Positions 36,965-46,910 of a stretch of 64,000 nucleotides of DNA are shown here, one piece after another. The stretch spans positions 91,739 to 155,738 of the forward strand of contig NZ_JABVXC010000010.1 in the NCBI RefSeq assembly GCF_013349955.1, written 5' to 3'. The position numbers and the translations under genes were made by a program. The notes below the pieces were generated by a model that saw nothing but the letters and a program-made list of their open reading frames with translations, ran no database searches and was not told the DNA's origin. The stretch is from Onishia taeanensis (lineage in GTDB: Bacteria > Pseudomonadota > Gammaproteobacteria > Pseudomonadales > Halomonadaceae). Position 1 is the stretch's first letter, and every line of letters begins with the position of its first letter.

Positions 36965-37803
36965 TGACCCTCTTCGTCAATGGCCTGACCCATCTCGACG
37001 CCTCGCTGTGGTGTCCAACACGTGGCCTGATCGGTATCAGCTGGCAGGTCAATGTCGAGCTCGATGGCGAGCTCGGCGAGGACGGCATGCTGTTCGACTT
37101 TGGCCACGTCAAGCCGTGGATCAAGTCGCGGCTGGACGACGGTGCCGACCATACCCTGATCGTGCCCACCGAGGCACCGGGCGTGACAGTCAGCGAATGC
37201 CCGGAAGGCCTCGCCATCCGCACCACCACGCCCTATGCCATGGAGGTACGCGGTCCGCATCAGGCCTTTACCCTGGTGCCCTGGGCAGAGATCGACAAGA
37301 CCGCCCTGGCCGACCGTTTTGCCGCCGAGATGCTCCGCGAGCCACCGCCGCGGGTCAGCGCGATTCGCCTCACCTTCGAGGATGAAGCCCTGTCGGGTGC
37401 CGCCTACACCTATAGCCATGGCCTGCGCCGCCACGCAGGAAACTGCCAGCGCATCGCCCACGGGCATCGTTCACCGCTGCATATCTGGCAGGCAGGTGGA
37501 CGCGCCCCGGCGCTGGAGGCCGAGTGGGCCGGCCGCATGGCAGATCGCTATCTGGTCGATGAGAGCGATATCGAAGACGAGGGCATTGCTCAGGGTGAGC
37601 TCACGACTCGCTATCGGGCGCCACAGGGCGACTTCTTCTTGCGCCTGCCCCGCGAGCGGTGCCTGGTCCTGCCGACGGCCACCACCATCGAGCAGATCGC
37701 CGCCTGGCTTGCCGTCGAGATCGCTGGGGAAACCGGCAAGGATACGCGGGTCCAGGCCTTCGAGGGCATCGGCAAGGGAGCCATAGCGGAGCGAAGGCCA
37801 TGA
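36964..37803 (+). CDS. Double-domain QueD-like (6-carboxytetrahydropterin synthase family) protein
   Basis: A 279-residue protein, twice the length of normal QueD. Domain 1 (about 1-150) has GMLFDFGHVK (41-50), ADHTLIV (61-67), corresponding to the LDHHYL catalytic pair, and a VKET-like LTFEDEALSG, but lacks the HGH zinc motif. Domain 2 (about 148-279) has SHGL (His152), the cysteine and zinc motif CQRIAHGHRS (Cys161, His166, His168) and LPTATTIEQ, but lacks the aspartate-histidine pair. Context in a queC-queE operon suggests it performs the QueD step, making 6-carboxytetrahydropterin from dihydroneopterin triphosphate. ATG overlaps the queE TGA. Confidence 0.82.
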   Translation: MTLFVNGLTHLDASLWCPTRGLIGISWQVNVELDGELGEDGMLFDFGHVKPWIKSRLDDGADHTLIVPTEAPGVTVSECPEGLAIRTTTPYAMEVRGPHQAFTLVPWAEIDKTALADRFAAEMLREPPPRVSAIRLTFEDEALSGAAYTYSHGLRRHAGNCQRIAHGHRSPLHIWQAGGRAPALEAEWAGRMADRYLVDESDIEDEGIAQGELTTRYRAPQGDFFLRLPRERCLVLPTATTIEQIAAWLAVEIAGETGKDTRVQAFEGIGKGAIAERRP

Positions 37804-38081
37804 GCCAACTGATTGTCAGCACTCAGGCCACCGGCAGCTGCCGCCCGGGCTGCGGCGCCTGCTGTATCGCGCCCTCGATCAGCTCAGCGATCCCCGGCAT
37901 GCCCGAGGGCAAGCCGGCCGGGGTGCGTTGCGTGCAGCTCGATGATGACAACCTCTGCCAGCTGTTTGGCGACCCCAGTCGCCCTGCCGTCTGCGCGCGT
38001 TTTGACTTCGACCCGGAGCTTTGCGGCAGCGATCGCGAAGAGGCGCTGGCACGAATCGCCGCGTGGGAAAGCATGACCTGA
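37800..38081 (+). CDS. YkgJ-family cysteine-cluster protein
   Basis: A 93-residue protein with the CxxCGACC-type cluster (CRPGCGACCIAPS, residues 14-26) followed by CVQLDDDNLCQLFG and RPAVCARF, the YkgJ/UPF0153 pattern of about eight cysteines thought to bind zinc or iron-sulfur. Its start overlaps the stop of the QueD-like gene (ATGA), making it the fourth member of the que operon. Its role in queuosine metabolism, if any, is not known. Confidence 0.88.
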   Translation: MSQLIVSTQATGSCRPGCGACCIAPSISSAIPGMPEGKPAGVRCVQLDDDNLCQLFGDPSRPAVCARFDFDPELCGSDREEALARIAAWESMT

Positions 38082-38128
38082 CACCTCGAAACGTTTCGGC
38101 CCAACCGACGCTTTTCGGCCAGAAACAC

Positions 38129-38160
38129 AAGGGCCCATCCGCCACGCGGATGGGCCCTTG
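38129..38160. terminator. Stem-loop terminator after the que operon
   Basis: AAGGGCCCATCCGC pairs with GCGGATGGGCCCTT around CAC; a modest T-rich stretch follows on each side. It lies 48 bases beyond the YkgJ gene and also faces the convergent regulator gene. Confidence 0.78.
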
Positions 38161-38176
38161 TTCGTCATGCCTGCTA

Positions 38177-38200
38177 TTTTCTTTAAGCTTTTCTTTAAGC
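38177..38200. repeat. 12-bp tandem repeat, two copies
   Basis: TTTTCTTTAAGC occurs twice in direct succession (38177-38188 and 38189-38200) between the que terminator and the end of the large regulator gene. Confidence 0.8.
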
Positions 38201-38268
38201 TCACATAGTGCGGCAGGGGCGCACCAGGAGTCTCGCCTTGGGCCTTAGGCCCCGGCCTCAAGTCGCCG

Positions 38269-41200
38269 CTAGCTTTCCGCCCGAGCCGGCGCCTCCAGGC
38301 GATGATCAAGCAGGGTCCGCCAGCGCATGAGTACCGGCGCATCGCTGACGCTCACACTACCTAGAAGCTTGCGGAACGCATCACGCGCGGTCACATCCTG
38401 CGGGTCCACCAGCGTCAGCCAAAGCTCCAGGGCATTAAGCTGTTGGTGCAGGTTATCGTGCTCGCGGGCCTGCTCTAGCGCCTGCTCGGCCAGGCAACGC
38501 ACTTCATCGACCGGATGGCCAAGACGATGGCGCACCCGCGCCAACTGAATGGCCAGCTCCGGCATATAGAGCGAGCTACGCTCCTGCGCTACCAGCAGGC
38601 ACTGATCGAGATAGTCTTCGGCGCGCGCAAACTCTTCACATACGACCAGCGCATCGACCCACCACAGCATCGGTGTCTGGTAACGATGACGACCGGAAAT
38701 GGCATCGAACTCTTCCATGCAGGCCTCGATCACCTTGAGCCCTTCACGATCACCCGCCAGCGCCTTCTCCCAACCCAAGAGGCTCTGGGACGACATCTGC
38801 CACAGGTGCAAATCCGGCGTGCCGGTGAGTTCGAAGGCACGCTGCGCCCGGCGACTGACCAGGTGCACATGCCCCAGCTGGCGATAAACGGCAGCGGCAT
38901 ACATCAGGGCCATGGCAAGCGAGCCAGGATGATTGAGGCTTTCGGCGAGACGAATCGCCGCCTCTGCCTGCACCTCTGCTCGGCGATAATCGCCACGCAG
39001 ACAAAGCGCCCAGCCCTGATAGCAGGCCGCGGCCACCTGTGGGTGATCGGAGAACGGTAGCCACTCGATCATCATCGGCTGATGCAGCGGATCGACCTCT
39101 TCCAGGTGCGCGTAGGCCTGGCGGATGCTGCCGGCCCAGTACTCGCAGCTGGCTCGGGCATAGTCGGCCAGACGCAGATAGCGAGGGTCCTCGAGACGGG
39201 CAGCCAGCCCCGCCAGCTGAGAGGCCAGCGAAAAGGCATCGGCATGGGCATGCCGCTGACTGCAGCCGACCCAGAGCCCCCACTTGACCAGGAAGCGCTG
39301 CTCGAGATCGCTCTCGTCGTCGGCCTCATCCTGCTGGGTCGCCAGCAAGTCTCGCGCACGCACGAAGCTTTCGTGTGCCGTGGGTGAGGCATGCCCCTCC
39401 ATGGCGAAAGCCGCCTGACCGCGCACGGTCAGCAGGCTGATCTCGCGCTCAGCGCTATCCTCGACCTGCCGCAGGCTGGCCAGGCCCTCATCGGCCATCT
39501 TCAGGGCCGTACGATTGGCGCTGACCTTGAGCGCCTCGCGGGCCGCCAGCTCGAAGTAACGGGCACCGCGCGCATAGTGACCGCTGCGCCGCAGGTGAGT
39601 GGCGAAGTCGCCCGGGTGGCGGCTGATCCAGATCGGGAAGCGCTCTTCGATCAGGCTGACCACCTGGCGGTGAATGGACACCCTGACGTCACGCGGGCAT
39701 GAAAGGTACGCCGCCTCCTGCAGGAGTTGATGGCTGAACTGATATTCACACTCCGGCGAGGACGTGCAGGGTTCGATGACCTCGAGCCGCAGCATCTGTT
39801 CCAGCGCCTGCTTGAGGCGCGCGGCCTCCCAGCCGCTGCACTCGGCAAGGAAGTCGACACGGAACTGACGCCCCAGCACAGCGGCTATCTGGGCCACCTC
39901 CCGGTCGGCATCCAACTGATCGATACGGCTCGCCAAAAGGCCCAGCAAGCCTTGCGGCAACTCGTCTATCTGTACGCTACGCCCTTCTCGACGCTCCATG
40001 TCCAGGCGACGGCATATCTCCTGCAAATACAGCGGCACCCCATCGCAGCGCTCGATCAACTGACTGCGCAGGCGCGGACTGAGGTGCAGGCGATAGCGTC
40101 GCGCCAGCTGTGAAAGCAGGTTCGAAGATTGCTGGCTGTCCAGGCGACCCAGCGTGATCTGCTGATCCCAGTGCAACTTGGAAGGCAACGACTCGCGACC
40201 GTGGTGGCTCGCCACCAGCAGCAGCGGACAATTGATCGGCAAGCGCGTTTGCAGGGAAGCCAGCACCTTGTAGGACGGCTCATCGAGCCACTGCAGATCA
40301 TCGAGCATCAAGACCAGTGGATGGTCCTGGGTCAGGGCCTCGATCAGTTGCTGCAGCAGCCGGGCCACCAACTCGACCGCCTCGCCGCTCTGAATCAGTA
40401 TCGTCTCGTCGCTGTGGCAAATGCCCAGCGCCTCGGCCAGCAGCCGGCGCTGGTTGTCATCGAGTTCCAGCGCCGGATACCCCTCCAACAGCTCATCCAG
40501 CAGCGTTTCGCTGGGCTCTTCTTCCATGTGCCAGCGCAGCAGGGTCCGCGCCACGCTGTAGGGTGTCTGAGCCGCCATGCGTGTCGCAGGCTGCCAGCAG
40601 ATGGCCGCCTCGCGACTCTGTTCGAGCTGGCGAAACGCCACCATCAGCGCCGACTTGCCCATGCCCGAGGGGCCGCGCACCAGCACGCTCTGGCGCAGGC
40701 CGATGCCTGCCCGAGCGAGGGCATCGCGCAGTTTGCGCAAATCGGACTCGCGTCCCACCAGGCTGGGCGGCATCGCATCGCGGCCGCCCTCGTTGACCCC
40801 AAGGACCAGCGCCCGCAACTGGACCTTGCCATCGCAGGCTACCAGCCGCGACGTCAGGCGTGGCTGAAGGTCCAGCGCCGGCGGCATGTGCTGGCTGGAT
40901 TCGTGAGAGATCACCAGTTCACTGCCATCGGCCGCGCCCATCAATTCCAGAGAACGCTGGGTTACCTGACCGAGCGGGTCGACTAGCTGGCGTTCGGGGA
41001 CATAGACCACCCGACCGCTGTTGAGCCCGGCGGACAGGGTAAATGTCGGCATCTCACCTTCACCGGACCAGCGCCGCTGACTTTCTTCAGGCAAGGTGGT
41101 GCGGCAGTGCTCGTAGAGGGCAACCAGTTCCGCCAACTGATGCGCCGGACCATGGGTGCCAAAGCAGGCAAGGCCCAGCCCGCCGGTAGCGCCGGTTAGC

Positions 41201-42159
41201 CAGAAGCCGCCCAAGTGATGACACTGCTCTTCCAGCCAGCGCAGCAACTCGATCTGCAGGCGCAGACAGGCGCAGGTCTCCGAGCGGTCCTGCCAATCGC
41301 CTTCAAGCTTCAAGCGAATCGCCATGACCGACAGCTGACGCTGCTCGATTTCATCTTCCTGAAGGGGCGTGCTGTTGGGAGCCATGGCCCGAGAGAACGC
41401 CCCCTGTGGCGTGATCGACGACAGCTCCGACTGGCTATCAGACCAGTATCTGGCCAACTGGAGAAAGCTGAGGTCTGGCTGCTGACCGGACAGCGCCAAC
41501 AGCTGCAAATAGGCGTTGTACTCTTCATGGGCGGCCGCTGACTGCCCCTGTTCTGCCAGCTGCCGTACCAGGCACTCGTGAAAAGGACCGTAGCCGGAAA
41601 ACCGGCTGACCAGGGTGCGTAACAGCGCTTCGGGCAGAGCGTCATGCTCTTCGATAACCGTTTCGGCGAAGGCAATGACCCGCTGTCGCCACTCGTTGCG
41701 CACCTGAAGCAGCCAGCGCTGAAACTCGGCGCAAGGCGTGAGCTGCAGCTCCTCGACGAGATCGCCACGATAGGCATCGAGAATGGCTTCCAGTGTGGGA
41801 ATGCTCGCCACTCCGTCGAGCAGATCATGCAGCTCATGAAGGTCAAAGGCCCAGTGCTCGGGCAGCTTGAAGGCGATCGTCTGGCGGGAGACCACCAGCA
41901 CCTGGTCGGCCTCGTCACCCAGTGACTGGCGAAGACAGTGAAGGGCATGACGCAGATTGGTTCGGCCGGATGACAGGCCCTGGTCCGGCCAGAGGAGTTC
42001 GGCCAGGGTCGCCCGGTTGACCGGCTGGTCATGGAGCAGGAGATAGACCAGCAGGGCCTTGACCTTGTCATAGCTGAACTGGGTCAGGCAGTCCTCACCC
42101 AGGGTCAGGGAAAAGTGTCCGAAAAGCGCTAACTGCTCGTTGACTGAGGGTTCCTGCAT
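38269..42159 (-). CDS. SARP-type regulator with cyclase-like, ATPase and TPR domains
   Basis: A 1296-residue predicted signal-transduction regulator. Residues 1-105 form a winged-helix domain (LALFGHFSLTL, TLAELLWPDQGLSSGRTNLR) and 110-240 a BTAD helical domain, together typical of SARP activators. Residues 275-450 resemble a class III nucleotide cyclase domain (FTLSAGLNSGRVVY, LELMGAADGSELVIS) without obvious metal aspartates. A STAND-like ATPase follows (Walker A GPSGMGKS at 497-504, Walker B LVLMLDDLQWLDE), then TPR-like helices to the end. No partner gene is clear; miaE lies upstream on the same strand after 192 bases. The target genes are unknown. Confidence 0.85.
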   Translation of the reverse strand: MQEPSVNEQLALFGHFSLTLGEDCLTQFSYDKVKALLVYLLLHDQPVNRATLAELLWPDQGLSSGRTNLRHALHCLRQSLGDEADQVLVVSRQTIAFKLPEHWAFDLHELHDLLDGVASIPTLEAILDAYRGDLVEELQLTPCAEFQRWLLQVRNEWRQRVIAFAETVIEEHDALPEALLRTLVSRFSGYGPFHECLVRQLAEQGQSAAAHEEYNAYLQLLALSGQQPDLSFLQLARYWSDSQSELSSITPQGAFSRAMAPNSTPLQEDEIEQRQLSVMAIRLKLEGDWQDRSETCACLRLQIELLRWLEEQCHHLGGFWLTGATGGLGLACFGTHGPAHQLAELVALYEHCRTTLPEESQRRWSGEGEMPTFTLSAGLNSGRVVYVPERQLVDPLGQVTQRSLELMGAADGSELVISHESSQHMPPALDLQPRLTSRLVACDGKVQLRALVLGVNEGGRDAMPPSLVGRESDLRKLRDALARAGIGLRQSVLVRGPSGMGKSALMVAFRQLEQSREAAICWQPATRMAAQTPYSVARTLLRWHMEEEPSETLLDELLEGYPALELDDNQRRLLAEALGICHSDETILIQSGEAVELVARLLQQLIEALTQDHPLVLMLDDLQWLDEPSYKVLASLQTRLPINCPLLLVASHHGRESLPSKLHWDQQITLGRLDSQQSSNLLSQLARRYRLHLSPRLRSQLIERCDGVPLYLQEICRRLDMERREGRSVQIDELPQGLLGLLASRIDQLDADREVAQIAAVLGRQFRVDFLAECSGWEAARLKQALEQMLRLEVIEPCTSSPECEYQFSHQLLQEAAYLSCPRDVRVSIHRQVVSLIEERFPIWISRHPGDFATHLRRSGHYARGARYFELAAREALKVSANRTALKMADEGLASLRQVEDSAEREISLLTVRGQAAFAMEGHASPTAHESFVRARDLLATQQDEADDESDLEQRFLVKWGLWVGCSQRHAHADAFSLASQLAGLAARLEDPRYLRLADYARASCEYWAGSIRQAYAHLEEVDPLHQPMMIEWLPFSDHPQVAAACYQGWALCLRGDYRRAEVQAEAAIRLAESLNHPGSLAMALMYAAAVYRQLGHVHLVSRRAQRAFELTGTPDLHLWQMSSQSLLGWEKALAGDREGLKVIEACMEEFDAISGRHRYQTPMLWWVDALVVCEEFARAEDYLDQCLLVAQERSSLYMPELAIQLARVRHRLGHPVDEVRCLAEQALEQAREHDNLHQQLNALELWLTLVDPQDVTARDAFRKLLGSVSVSDAPVLMRWRTLLDHRLEAPARAES

Positions 42160-42351
42160 CGTGTTGGTACCTGCGTTATTATCCTGCTGGCTCGGACAAC
42201 TACGACACCCTTACGCGACGTGAGCCTGCCGAACCCTTTTTTGTGTTTACGCGACTGCGTATCGTCCCCGGCATCCTGGACCGGGTCACACCTCTGGCTG
42301 GCCTTCACGCGCATCTTCCTGCTGTCTCAACACCTTAACGCAGGCGCTCCC

Positions 42352-42990
42352 TCAAGCTGCGGCAGGTACGCCACTGTGAAAACGGAATACTTCATCCGGC
42401 TCACAGATTAGCTGGCGTTCACAGTCGGCGAAGAAAGTAATGCGCGCTTCCACGCTCGTATCATTCGCCTCTGCGGCATAGCGACGGGCCAGCATCAGAT
42501 AATCTTCGTAATGGCGCCCTTCTGACTTAACCAGACTGCGGTAGAACTTGGCAAGCTCGGCATCGAGATGAGGGATCAGGCGGGCGAATCGCTCGCAGCT
42601 GCGCGCCTCTATGTAGGCCCCGATAATCAGGATATCCACCAGCCGCTGCGGGTCCTCGCGGCGCACATGGCGACGCAACCCCTCGGCGTAGCGTGACGCG
42701 CTGAGGTGGCGATACTCGATGCCACGGGTTTCCATAACGCGAATCACCTGCTCGAAGTGCAAAAGCTCCTCCCGCGCCAACTGTGACATCTTGGTCAACA
42801 GTAGCGGGCGATCGACATAGCGATACATCAGGCTCATTGCCGTCGAGGCGGCCTTCTTTTCGCACTGCGCATGATCGATCAGCAGCAGGTCCGGGTGGGC
42901 AAGCGCCGCCGCGATCCAGGCATCAGGCGTCTCGCAGGCCAAAAAGTCCCGCAGCTCGGCGGGCAGCAGATCTTCCACAGTATCTTGCAT
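42352..42990 (-). CDS. miaE: tRNA-(ms2io6A37) hydroxylase MiaE
   Basis: Non-haem diiron enzyme that hydroxylates the isopentenyl side chain of 2-methylthio-N6-isopentenyladenosine at tRNA position 37. The ferritin-like four-helix ligands are visible in IDHAQCEKKAAST, REELLHFEQV, IEARSCERFARL and SEGRHYEDYLML. The start is placed at 42990 (MQDTVEDLLPAEL); an upstream ATG at 43026 adds twelve residues without a ribosome site. MiaE is patchily distributed and usual in pseudomonads and halomonads. Confidence 0.92.
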   Translation of the reverse strand: MQDTVEDLLPAELRDFLACETPDAWIAAALAHPDLLLIDHAQCEKKAASTAMSLMYRYVDRPLLLTKMSQLAREELLHFEQVIRVMETRGIEYRHLSASRYAEGLRRHVRREDPQRLVDILIIGAYIEARSCERFARLIPHLDAELAKFYRSLVKSEGRHYEDYLMLARRYAAEANDTSVEARITFFADCERQLICEPDEVFRFHSGVPAAA

Positions 42991-43162
42991 TGTCTCTCGG
43001 ATCGTCAGAGTGATGGTTGGGATCATGTAACAAGGCGAGCAAGGTTCGGCTCTACCTAACAGAATGTCGGTTCATGGCGAAGAGCCGTCACGGCGCTTTC
43101 AAGTCCCGACGAGCACGGTTGAGAAGCGCTCCAGGAGAGAGGCGCCACGGTCACGACACGCC

Positions 43163-43597
43163 TCATATCGATGCCTGACGCCGGGCCTCGGCCGCTGCCA
43201 TCAAACGCGGCACCAACTGGGCGTGTAGCGCGGCGGGCGACAGCCCCTGCCCCTCTCCCACTGTCTCGAGCCCATAGCGTGACAGGTCGTTGATGCGATC
43301 ACGCCCCACCCGTAGCAACTCCACCGCCTGAGAGAGCGGTGGTTGGTCGTCACGGTGGCGAATGCGATGGCGCTCTAGCTGGGTCTTGAGCATATCGGCA
43401 TCCACCACCCGCAGCAGCTCACCGGCCGCCGCCACCCGCAACGCATCCAACTCGGCAAGGCGAAGATCCCGCTCATCAAACTCATAAGCGGGCCAGTCGC
43501 GAATTTCGTCGGCATGACGCTGGCAGCCTCGGCATACATCGTCACCGACGGTGGTCGAACACAGCCCAACGCAGGGCGAAATGATTCGGCGTGTCAT
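43163..43597 (-). CDS. DUF1289-domain protein
   Basis: A 144-residue protein whose N-terminus SPCVGLCSTTVGDDVCRGCQRHADEI carries the four cysteines of DUF1289, a probable small metal- or Fe-S-binding module of unknown function. The remainder is helical and lacks recognisable motifs. It sits alone, divergent from acnB. Confidence 0.82.
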   Translation of the reverse strand: MTRRIISPCVGLCSTTVGDDVCRGCQRHADEIRDWPAYEFDERDLRLAELDALRVAAAGELLRVVDADMLKTQLERHRIRHRDDQPPLSQAVELLRVGRDRINDLSRYGLETVGEGQGLSPAALHAQLVPRLMAAAEARRQASI

Positions 43598-43828
43598 GAC
43601 TCTCCTTCTTGGCTGCCCACTATCTTACCCGGCTCGACGATGACACGACACTCTTGCCGGTTCTCTCGCCATGGGTCTCGCCAGGCCTCTTACAAGAGAT
43701 CTGGCAAGAGCTCGATTACGCTTCGGCGCGCCTCATCGACAGCACCACAGGCCGCGCAAGACCACGCCATCCAGGCATCAACTGCCAACCCCACGACCAA
43801 GGTACGAGGCCTGACAACGGGGGCTCGC

Positions 43829-43857
43829 TTAACATTGTCGACAAATTCACGTACACT
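43829..43857 (+). promoter_or_regulatory. Probable sigma-70 promoter of acnB
   Basis: -35 TTAACA (43829-43834), a 17-base spacer and -10 TACACT (43852-43857), about 115 bases before the GTG start. The rest of the 379-base gap between the DUF1289 gene and acnB shows no gene. Confidence 0.5.
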
Positions 43858-43976
43858 TTCATGCCTCCCGCAAGACGCATAACGAAAGTCCCGGAGCGTC
43901 AGGATCGACGGCCATTTTTTGCCACATGTCGTCGGCAGGATACGCTCTGGAAGATTAACTTGATGAGGGTCCCTCC

Positions 43977-46577
43977 GTGCTTGAAGCCTATCGCCAACAT
44001 GTCGAAGAACGCGCCAGCCAGGGCGTGCCGCCCAAGCCGCTGAATGCCGAGCAGACCGCCGCACTGATCGAGCTTTTGAAGAATCCGCCGGCCGGCGAAG
44101 AAGAATTCCTGCTCGAACTGCTGACCGATCGCGTGCCGCCGGGCGTCGACGAGGCCGCTTATGTGAAGGCAGGCTTCCTGACCGCCATCACCAAGGGCGA
44201 AGCCGAGTCCCCGCTGATCGATAAGACCCATGCGGTCAAGCTGCTTGGCACCATGCAGGGCGGCTACAACATCGTCTCGCTGGTCGAGTTGCTCGACGAC
44301 GAGAGCCTGGCCAAGGAAGTCGGCGAACAGCTCAAGCACACCCTGCTGATGTTCGATGCCTTCCATGATGTGGAAGAGCGCGCCAAGGCAGGCAATGCCG
44401 TGGCCAAGGACATCATCCAGTCCTGGGCCGACGCCGAGTGGTTCTTGGCCAAACCGGCCCTCGAAGAGAAGATCACCCTCTCGGTCTTCAAGGTGCCCGG
44501 CGAGACCAACACCGACGATCTGTCTCCGGCCCCGGATGCCTGGTCACGCCCGGATATTCCGCTGCATGCCAACGCCATGCTCAAGAACCCGCGCGACGGC
44601 ATCAACCCGGAAGAGCCCGGTACCACCGGCCCGCTCAAGCAGATCGAAGAAGTGAAGGCCAAGGGCTTCCCGGTCGCCTACGTCGGCGACGTGGTCGGTA
44701 CTGGCTCCTCGCGCAAGTCTGCCACCAACTCCGTGTTGTGGTTCTTCGGCGACGACATCCCCAACGTCCCTAACAAGCGCGCTGGCGGCTTCTGTTTCGG
44801 CGGCAAGATCGCCCCGATCTTCTTCAACACCATGGAAGACTCCGGTGCCCTGCCCGTCGAAATGGACGTTGAAAAGCTCGAGATGGGCGACGTCATCGAT
44901 GTCTACCCGTACGAAGGCAAGGTCTGCAAGCACGACACCGACGAAGTAGTCAGCACCTTCGAGCTCAAGACGCAGCTGCTGCTCGACGAAGTGCGTGCCG
45001 GCGGTCGCATCCCGCTGATCATCGGCCGCGGCCTGACCGGTAAGGCCCGTGAATCCCTGGGTCTCGAGCCATCCGATGTCTTCCGTCTTCCGGAACAGCC
45101 GGCCGACACCGGCAAGGGCTTCACGCTGGCCCAGAAGATGGTCGGCAAGGCCTGCGGCATGGACGGCGTGCGTCCGGGCATGTATTGCGAGCCGAAGATG
45201 ACCACCGTGGGCTCCCAGGACACCACCGGTCCGATGACTCGCGACGAGCTCAAGGACCTGGCCTGCCTGGGCTTCCAGTCCGACCTGGTGATGCAGTCGT
45301 TCTGCCACACCAGCGCCTATCCGAAGCCGGTCGACGTGGAAACCCACCACACTCTGCCTGACTTCATCATGAACCGCGGCGGCGTCTCGCTGCGTCCGGG
45401 CGACGGCATCATCCACTCCTGGCTGAACCGCATGCTGCTGCCCGACACCGTGGGCACCGGCGGCGACTCCCACACCCGCTTCCCGATGGGCATTTCCTTC
45501 CCGGCGGGCTCAGGCCTGGTGGCCTTCGCCGCCGCCACCGGTGTGATGCCGCTGGACATGCCGGAATCGGTACTGGTGCGCTTCAAGGGCAAGCGCCAAC
45601 CGGGCGTGACCCTGCGTGACCTGGTCCACGCCATTCCCTATTACGCCATCCAGAAGGGTCTGCTGACCGTCGACAAATCCGGCAAGAAGAACGCCTTCTC
45701 CGGTCGCGTCCTGGAAATCGAAGGGCTTGAAGACTTGACCGTCGAGCAGGCCTTCGAGCTGTCCGACGCCAGCGCCGAGCGTAGCGCCGCCGGTTGTACC
45801 ATCACCCTGGGTGAGGATTCGGTCTCCGAGTACCTGAAGTCCAACATCACCCTGCTCAAGTGGATGATCGATGCCGGCTATGGCGACCGTCGCACCATCG
45901 AGCGTCGCATCCTGGCCATGGAAGAGTGGCTGGCCAATCCGAGCCTGATGCGCGCCGACAAGGACGCCGAGTACGCCGAAGTCATCGAGATCGACCTCGA
46001 AGACGTCAAGGAACCGGTGCTGTGCGCTCCGAACGATCCGGACGATGCTCGCCTGCTGTCCGAGGTCGCCGGCCGCCAGATCGACGAAGTCTTCATCGGC
46101 TCGTGCATGACCAACATTGGCCACTTCCGCGCCGCCGGCAAGCTGCTCGAAAAGCAGCCCGCGGGCAGCCTGAAAACCAAGCTGTGGCTGGCACCGCCCA
46201 CCAAGATGGACCAGCACCAGCTGACCGAGGAAGGCTACTACGGCATTTACGGCCGTGCCGGCGCTCGCATGGAAATGCCGGGCTGCTCGCTGTGCATGGG
46301 CAACCAAGCGCGGGTGGCACCGAAGTCCACCGTGGTGTCCACCTCGACCCGTAACTTCCCCAACCGCCTGGGCGACGGCGCCGACGTCTTCCTCGCCTCC
46401 GCCGAGCTTGCCGCGGTGGCAGCGGTCGAGGGTCGCCTGCCCACGGTCGAGGAATACCAGGGCTACATGGGTGAGTTCGATGCGATGGCCGGTGAGATCT
46501 ATCGCTACATGAACTTCCATGAAATCGAGGAGTTCCAGAAAGCTGCCTCGAACGTGATTCCGGTCGCCGAAGCCTGA
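43977..46577 (+). CDS. acnB: Aconitate hydratase B
   Basis: TCA-cycle aconitase of 866 residues, isomerising citrate and isocitrate (often 2-methylisocitrate too). The N-terminal HEAT-like domain ([16 protein letters not shown] onward) and swivel domain precede the catalytic domains, the AcnB order. The 4Fe-4S cysteines are in [14 protein letters not shown] and [30 protein letters not shown] is the substrate loop. The start is GTG 43977 after GAGGG. AcnB can also bind mRNA as apo-enzyme. A terminator follows at 46684. Confidence 0.97.
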   Translation: MLEAYRQHVEERASQGVPPKPLNAEQTAALIELLKNPPAGEEEFLLELLTDRVPPGVDEAAYVKAGFLTAITKGEAESPLIDKTHAVKLLGTMQGGYNIVSLVELLDDESLAKEVGEQLKHTLLMFDAFHDVEERAKAGNAVAKDIIQSWADAEWFLAKPALEEKITLSVFKVPGETNTDDLSPAPDAWSRPDIPLHANAMLKNPRDGINPEEPGTTGPLKQIEEVKAKGFPVAYVGDVVGTGSSRKSATNSVLWFFGDDIPNVPNKRAGGFCFGGKIAPIFFNTMEDSGALPVEMDVEKLEMGDVIDVYPYEGKVCKHDTDEVVSTFELKTQLLLDEVRAGGRIPLIIGRGLTGKARESLGLEPSDVFRLPEQPADTGKGFTLAQKMVGKACGMDGVRPGMYCEPKMTTVGSQDTTGPMTRDELKDLACLGFQSDLVMQSFCHTSAYPKPVDVETHHTLPDFIMNRGGVSLRPGDGIIHSWLNRMLLPDTVGTGGDSHTRFPMGISFPAGSGLVAFAAATGVMPLDMPESVLVRFKGKRQPGVTLRDLVHAIPYYAIQKGLLTVDKSGKKNAFSGRVLEIEGLEDLTVEQAFELSDASAERSAAGCTITLGEDSVSEYLKSNITLLKWMIDAGYGDRRTIERRILAMEEWLANPSLMRADKDAEYAEVIEIDLEDVKEPVLCAPNDPDDARLLSEVAGRQIDEVFIGSCMTNIGHFRAAGKLLEKQPAGSLKTKLWLAPPTKMDQHQLTEEGYYGIYGRAGARMEMPGCSLCMGNQARVAPKSTVVSTSTRNFPNRLGDGADVFLASAELAAVAAVEGRLPTVEEYQGYMGEFDAMAGEIYRYMNFHEIEEFQKAASNVIPVAEA

Positions 46578-46683
46578 GACCGAATCACCCTTAAATCGCC
46601 GATGCTCGCACCATCGCCGGTTCATCTCGCTGAAGACGGCATTACGCCTGAATCAGTCGCTATGACCCGGAGCCGATGACCGA

Positions 46684-46712
46684 AGCGCCCCGCCCTGCGG
46701 GGCGCTTTTTTG
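46684..46712 (+). terminator. Rho-independent terminator of acnB
   Basis: AGCGCCCCGC pairs with GCGGGGCGCT around CCT and is followed by seven T residues. Confidence 0.93.
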
Positions 46713-46780
46713 TTGGCGATACTTGTTGGCCAAACGTGTTCAATCGCAACAGAAACTCACCGGAGGTTACCGAGCCATCC

Positions 46781-46808
46781 TTGTTATCGAACAGTGTTCT
46801 GCTAATAT
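46781..46808 (+). promoter_or_regulatory. Probable promoter of the beta-barrel gene with an embedded palindrome
   Basis: -35 TTGTTA (46781-46786), a 16-base spacer and -10 TAATAT (46803-46808). The spacer contains the perfect palindrome GAACAGTGTTC (46789-46799), a possible operator. It lies about 100 bases before the ATG at 46911, within the 333-base gap after acnB. Confidence 0.45.
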
Positions 46809-46910
46809 TCCAGTACTCATCGCTCAATCGTCGTACTCGTGTTTCCTCGGCTAGATGCCACAACGCTGGGACGCCTAGTCAATCCAGATACCGCCATCAA
46901 GGAGAAGCCA

